A stretch of DNA of 28,791 bases, taken from assembly GCA_002344895.1 (NCBI GenBank), contig DDUR01000036.1:17811-46601 (forward strand), in the 5' to 3' direction. Positions 25,239 to 28,791 of this stretch are shown piece after piece; positions within the stretch are counted from its first letter, which is position 1, and each line of letters opens with the position of its first letter. A program made the translations under genes and the position numbers. The stretch is from Ignavibacteria bacterium UBA2333 (GTDB lineage: Bacteria > Bacteroidota > Ignavibacteria > Kapaibacteriales > Kapaibacteriaceae). A model generated the notes under the pieces. The model was given only the letters and a program-made list of their open reading frames with translations. It did no database searches and was not told the origin of the DNA.

Positions 25239-26411
25239 ATGAAAACACTCCTTGTTCTTCTCGTGTTGTTTGCGCTGACATCTACAACTGTTGTGGCGCA
25301 GGAGATGTATGTAAAACGATTTGACTATACAACGTTTACGTTGGACTCGGTGCGTATATCGTATGTGCCACCCATGGACGACGTTATGACGTCCTCAACG
25401 GGGAGTATGTCAGGTGAGATATCGTTGCCAACAACGGTCGATTCTCGTTATGGTATGGATGGTGAGTGCAGTAAACGATTTCCAGCAACACGGTTGTTTC
25501 AACTGCTAGACTATCCCGTACGGACGGCTGTCTCTCTGCGTATAGATCGTGGAGATTCGATTATCGCAGGGTGCTCAGGCATTCTCGTTGGTAGTCGATG
25601 GGTTCTTACTGCAGCTCACAGTATCGTCAACCATGAAACAAATCGATATTATACTCATGGATTTTACGTCTATCCGGCGTGGAATGGTGGTCCGGTGAAC
25701 ATTACTCCACAATCGGCTCGTGTTGTACGGTCGTATCGCCTTATTCCACCTGGCGCAAACGTCATACAAAATGATGTTGCTTTACTTGAACTGGATACCG
25801 ACCTTGGATTTGAGTTTGGATGGATAGGTATGGCCACACGGAAGGATCCGAAGTCGATACATTTAATGTTAGGACATAGGTTTACGTATCCTGGTGTTAC
25901 CGATAGGTCGGATTCTACAAAACGTCACACAGGAGATACAATGTACTATCGTGTTTGTCCCATAGAGGTGGCAAGTTCACAGAGTCACTGGATGAAGAAT
26001 ACAACTGGAGTGCCCGGTGAAAGTGGTGGTGGTACAATTGTTGTTATTGATGGCATGCCACACGTTGTTGATGTGATAAGTTTTGGATTGCATACAACCG
26101 GACGTCGGATTGATGCGACAACGTTTACGGCCTTTCGAAATGTTATGACGGGCACGGCATCAACGCCAGGAGAGACACCTTTCACAACTCTTACGTATAC
26201 GTATGATCCCACAGCACAGGTAATTCAGATTACGGGATTGCCTGCACATATGATGTCGACCGCCACATCAACATTGTATTCGGTAACAGGTTCGGCTGTT
26301 GCTTCCATGTCCGGTGATGTGCTCTCAACAAACACGCTTGTACCAGGACTCTACGTGGTCCACACGGATGTTGATGGAAAGGGGCATAAAGGGGCAATTC
26401 TTGTGTGGTAA
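25239..26411 (+). CDS. secreted trypsin-like serine protease with T9SS-type C-terminal domain
   Basis: 390 residues from ATG 25239, giving signal peptide MKTLLVLLVLFALTSTTVVA; the frame opens earlier but has no signal sequence there. The S1 triad is visible: CSGILVGSRWVLTAAHS (H127), NDVALLELD (D179) and GVPGESGGGT (S262, with Glu where GDSGG is usual). The last 70 residues (about 318-390) are a beta-sandwich with LYSVTGSAVAS and NTLVPGLYVVHTD and a basic GHKGAILVW end, the pattern of type A Por-secretion (T9SS) sorting domains. It should be exported by T9SS and anchored or released at the surface. The 96 bp upstream after the repeat array hold no clear promoter box. Confidence 0.88.
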   Translation: MKTLLVLLVLFALTSTTVVAQEMYVKRFDYTTFTLDSVRISYVPPMDDVMTSSTGSMSGEISLPTTVDSRYGMDGECSKRFPATRLFQLLDYPVRTAVSLRIDRGDSIIAGCSGILVGSRWVLTAAHSIVNHETNRYYTHGFYVYPAWNGGPVNITPQSARVVRSYRLIPPGANVIQNDVALLELDTDLGFEFGWIGMATRKDPKSIHLMLGHRFTYPGVTDRSDSTKRHTGDTMYYRVCPIEVASSQSHWMKNTTGVPGESGGGTIVVIDGMPHVVDVISFGLHTTGRRIDATTFTAFRNVMTGTASTPGETPFTTLTYTYDPTAQVIQITGLPAHMMSTATSTLYSVTGSAVASMSGDVLSTNTLVPGLYVVHTDVDGKGHKGAILVW

Positions 26412-26709
26412 GATGAGTGATCGAGATACACGTATCCCTCACCACGGCGGGCCCTCACACAACGACAGTTCGATTCGACAGAATACATGTATAGCTCAGG
26501 GAACCGTAGGTAACGGACGAATGTGCCAGCCGAAACACACTCGGTGCTCTTTGGCGTAAACCGGCGTGTTGTCGGTAACATGAGTTAGTATACTGTTGAC
26601 ATGAATCACGTGGTAAAGAATCCCTGCTTTCCGGGATGTCTCGCTGTTGGCAATTGCGGAAGTTGCATGCTAAGATGTTTTATTCCGACATGTGTAAGGT
26701 GAGGCTGAA
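26412..26709. other. 298-bp intergenic region
   Basis: No gene is supported. A short hairpin ATCCC (26620-26624)/GGGAT (26633-26637) and a TATACT (near 26589) are present, but no convincing promoter pair can be assembled. The last 200 bp presumably carry the promoter of the next gene. Confidence 0.4.
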
Positions 26710-27906
26710 ATGAGGACGTCATTGACCTTGATGATTGCGAGTCTCATACAGATCGTGACCATTGTGAATGCTCGAGCTGAAGATCCAACTGGGTTGATTG
26801 GAATTGCCGGGGCATTGTTAAAGCCATCAGGAATCAATGTGGCTACGACCCATTTTGCGCGAACACATGATTCGTGGAGTATGCGTGTTATGGTGGCATT
26901 CCGTTATGCTCCTCAGGAATTCGGATCAGTAGAAATTGCTCCATTTGACGTGTTACCACACGGGTTTGTGAGTCTGATTGAAGCAGATAGTGGACGTACA
27001 TTGTCAGGACGGACCGAAGCCTCAGTATTCCGAGGTTATCTTGAATCGTCGGATTCAATTTCAGTGTTACTCGCACTCAAAAACGCACTTCAGAAACATT
27101 CCGACTCACTGTTCATTGGAAAGCTGACAGACGAAGGACACGAAGTAACCACAAGTCTCTTAAAAGACGGTGTTGTCATTGGACACATAAACGGTCAACA
27201 TGTCAGTCACAGTGGACTGTTGCGTCACCTCCCGATGCGTACAGGTCAGGCTTTAGTTTGGATTAACAGTCGTCTTGACACAATGAAGAGCGCAAATGAG
27301 ATCAAGTTTACATGTGTCAAAAACTATTACGAACGACTCTCGCTGTCGAACGGCCCAAAGAGTGACTACGTCGTCGACCGTAATGATGGATATGAACAGT
27401 ACAGATTGTCAGAAAAAGTATCAGAATCATCTCGATGGCGATGGTCCTACTCCATTGGGTATCAGTACTATTTACGAACGGACCCAATCTCGTACGAAGG
27501 CGTATCTCTCAACGTTTCTGCTGGTGGACCGTCAGTTAATGGTGTGTGCTCATATCGATTGTTTCCCTGGTTGCGCTTCGTCGGCGGGTTTTCCGTGTGC
27601 GCATTGACGTCACGATCAATTGTTGCGAGTCTTTCCGACGTAGATGCGATTCGCAGTGTCGAATTTAGTTCGGCTACCTCATTCTCACTTGAATCAATTA
27701 TTGGGTTCACGTTTTCACATCCATCCATACGGCCATTTGCTTTCTATATCGATGGTGTATTGGGTCTGTATGGAATTCGAAATGTCCATTTGCCTACGCT
27801 TGAATCTGAAAACTCGACGATCACTCGCGTTGCAAACAATGTTCCGAGAGTGTTGTTTGATCAGCGAACAGTTGGAGTTCAGTTTGGCATCGGTGTAACT
27901 ATGTAG
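26710..27906 (+). CDS. secreted protein with a beta-barrel-like C-terminal half
   Basis: 398 residues with signal peptide MRTSLTLMIASLIQIVTIVN, cleaved near ARA-ED (about residue 24). Residues 25-230 are mixed and unrecognised. Residues 235-398 alternate hydrophobic and polar residues in strand-like segments (WRWSYSIGYQYYLRT, EGVSLNVSAGGPSVNGVCSY, WLRFVGGFSVCALTS, FAFYIDGVLGLYGIRNV) and end VGVQFGIGVTM. This is how small outer-membrane barrels of the PorT/OmpA-like kind appear. No family is named with confidence. AAGGTGAGG precedes the ATG. Confidence 0.72.
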   Translation: MRTSLTLMIASLIQIVTIVNARAEDPTGLIGIAGALLKPSGINVATTHFARTHDSWSMRVMVAFRYAPQEFGSVEIAPFDVLPHGFVSLIEADSGRTLSGRTEASVFRGYLESSDSISVLLALKNALQKHSDSLFIGKLTDEGHEVTTSLLKDGVVIGHINGQHVSHSGLLRHLPMRTGQALVWINSRLDTMKSANEIKFTCVKNYYERLSLSNGPKSDYVVDRNDGYEQYRLSEKVSESSRWRWSYSIGYQYYLRTDPISYEGVSLNVSAGGPSVNGVCSYRLFPWLRFVGGFSVCALTSRSIVASLSDVDAIRSVEFSSATSFSLESIIGFTFSHPSIRPFAFYIDGVLGLYGIRNVHLPTLESENSTITRVANNVPRVLFDQRTVGVQFGIGVTM

Positions 27907-27982
27907 GCACAAACATTCGTGATGCCCACAGGAATTGGCAGTGCGAATAGGACTGTTAACGTGCTGAGCAATAAACGCCTTC

Positions 27983-28004
27983 GCGCCCCTTTTGCCCCTT
28001 ACCG
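27983..28004 (-). repeat. TAAGGGG-type motif overlapping a stop codon
   Basis: GCGCCCCTTTTGCCCCTTACCG on the plus strand. Read on the minus strand, the TAA of the lipoprotein gene is the first three bases of TAAGGGGCAAAAGGGG. A similar overlap exists at the end of cyclase 1 (8702-8720). Confidence 0.55.
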
Positions 28005-28772
28005 AACAACATTCACACGAGTACCACTATGATCCGTGCGAACACGACCGATACGGAGGCCGTTGGGTAGGACGTAACGGTAGTAATGACCACGGCGAAC
28101 AAAATGCGAGACGGAAAATGGCGGTGACGTTGTTGAGAGTTTTCTCATCATATCTGCGGGTAATCGTATCTGTCCGTCATCCGCTTGTTTCCATGTCCAC
28201 GTTTCCGTTGCTGGTGTTTGATCTGGATTGGATTCGCTGATCACGGCTACAGTGGAGGTAACGGCGAGAGAATCGGCAATGCCGGAGCCAGTATAGGGGA
28301 CGAGTCCGAGCTGACCGATGTCGGCAATGTCAATTGTTGTATCAACGTTCATCACCATATCTGGTGCCCTTGCCAGAAGGCATTCAGCAGTGCGATGGCC
28401 AACAACGATACTAAAGCGATACGGAGCTTCACGATTTGGGAGCTCATCAAAAACCATATATCCGTCAGAACGCTTTTCACTCATAGCGGCTGCATTATCA
28501 TCAATCCAGGCCGACGTCTTCGTGACGAGTGAGTCACCGAGCCGTGCCATCACACCAATCTGCCTTGTCCCTGCTTCCGTCATCGCATCGACAATAACGA
28601 CGTCCAACTCCTCGGCCGGAACCGTTCCCGCTGGCATTTCTGCCTGGGCTCGATGCAGCAGGAGCTGATTTGTGGTCTCGTGCGGACGTACCACCTGCGT
28701 CGTATCACTGCACGACGTCAGTACCATGGCACCTATGACCATGGCCATCAACGTCGGTAGGAAAAGGGGCAT
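27999..28772 (-). CDS. lipoprotein of unknown function
   Basis: 257 residues from ATG 28772: MPLFLPTLMAMVIGAMVLTS followed by C21, lipobox LTSC. An internal Met at residue 9 is an alternative start. The mature part is mainly beta (LDVVIVDAMTEAGTRQIGVM, then MVFDELPNREAPYRFSIVVG, then FVRRGHYYRYVLPNGLRIGR) and no family is recognised. The first ATG directly follows a C-rich tract on this strand with no Shine-Dalgarno. Likely a periplasm-facing membrane-anchored protein. Confidence 0.75.
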   Translation of the reverse strand: MPLFLPTLMAMVIGAMVLTSCSDTTQVVRPHETTNQLLLHRAQAEMPAGTVPAEELDVVIVDAMTEAGTRQIGVMARLGDSLVTKTSAWIDDNAAAMSEKRSDGYMVFDELPNREAPYRFSIVVGHRTAECLLARAPDMVMNVDTTIDIADIGQLGLVPYTGSGIADSLAVTSTVAVISESNPDQTPATETWTWKQADDGQIRLPADMMRKLSTTSPPFSVSHFVRRGHYYRYVLPNGLRIGRVRTDHSGTRVNVVR

Positions 28773-28776
28773 AGGG

Positions 28777-28790
28777 GGTGGGGGAGGCAG
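28777..28790 (+). repeat. fourth copy of the GGTGGGGAGGCAG motif
   Basis: GGTGGGGGAGGCAG, one G longer than the copies near tRNA-fMet, and preceded by AAAAGGGGCATAGGGG. It lies just upstream of the minus-strand lipoprotein gene and runs to the window end, so more copies may follow. Confidence 0.5.
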
Positions 28791-28791
28791 T

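Noticed and set aside
24616..25281. Long minus-strand open frames across the 24.6-25.3 kb repeat
   Set aside because: Several minus-strand frames are open at once because the modules rarely contain stop triplets; the 14/20/22-bp units change frame constantly, and the predicted peptides are just repeat translations.

Overview
The window looks like chromosomal DNA of a bacterium from the Bacteroidota/Chlorobiota side of the FCB group, possibly a Kapabacteria-like lineage. Supporting signs are a secreted trypsin-like protease ending in a type IX secretion (T9SS) style sorting domain, a 57-residue Hc1/histone H1-like protein, Bacteroidota-type promoter boxes (TTG-N20-TATGTTTG upstream of tRNA-fMet), several signal-peptide proteins and lipoproteins of unknown function, and TPR-adenylate cyclases. 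The lineage is inferred from gene content; there is no rRNA in the window.

Layout. (1) 1-4101: right-hand end of an Mza-like defence system on + (Z1 protein cut by the window start, a DUF4420-type PD-(D/E)XK nuclease, an AIPR protein). (2) 6484-4380 on -: a three-gene operon made of a two-helix membrane protein, an unknown protein and a TIGR02391/Ymh protein broken by an in-frame TGA. (3) 7155-8000: HTH plus PD-(D/E)XK nuclease. (4) 8371-8544: small histone-like gene. (5) 8707-12614 on -: two tandem paralogous TPR/class III adenylate cyclases. (6) 12800-17374 on +: RecF/AAA_21-type ATPase, a small TOPRIM-like partner, and a single-chain GmrSD-like DUF262/DUF1524/DUF4268 restriction protein. 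Blocks 1-3 and 6 make this a defence island interrupted by signalling genes. (7) 17510-19775: two envelope proteins. (8) 19883-24290: an RNA-repair/RNA-quality-control cassette with a WYL regulator, divergent rtcB, a TROVE/Ro60 gene and, downstream, two Y-RNA-like non-coding RNAs. (9) 24391-25142: tRNA-fMet with terminator and promoter, G-rich repeats, and a 478-bp array of 14/20/22-bp modules centred on GNA-triloop mini-hairpins. (10) 25239-28772: T9SS-CTD serine protease, a secreted beta-barrel-like protein and a lipoprotein.

The most interesting system is block 8. rtcB and the Ro60 gene each carry the same 19-bp element, TRCGCA-N7-TGCGCA, exactly 8 nt before a TGAAYTTTG box. This suggests one regulator, plausibly the adjacent WYL protein, controls both. 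Downstream of the Ro60 gene lie two RNAs, each closed by a helix of at least 10 bp and sharing GGATGCCGA on the 5' side, TGTWGCTCC on the 3' side and an internal TACTTCGTC. One carries a tRNA-like T-arm and the other does not. Known Ro/Y RNA and RtcB operons in proteobacteria use the sigma-54 activator RtcR, so a WYL-linked version with paired Y RNAs merits a check.

Recurrent short elements also stand out: a TAAGGGG-N4-GGGG motif at several gene ends, and GGTGGGGAGGCAG copies near the tRNA gene and at the right edge of the window.
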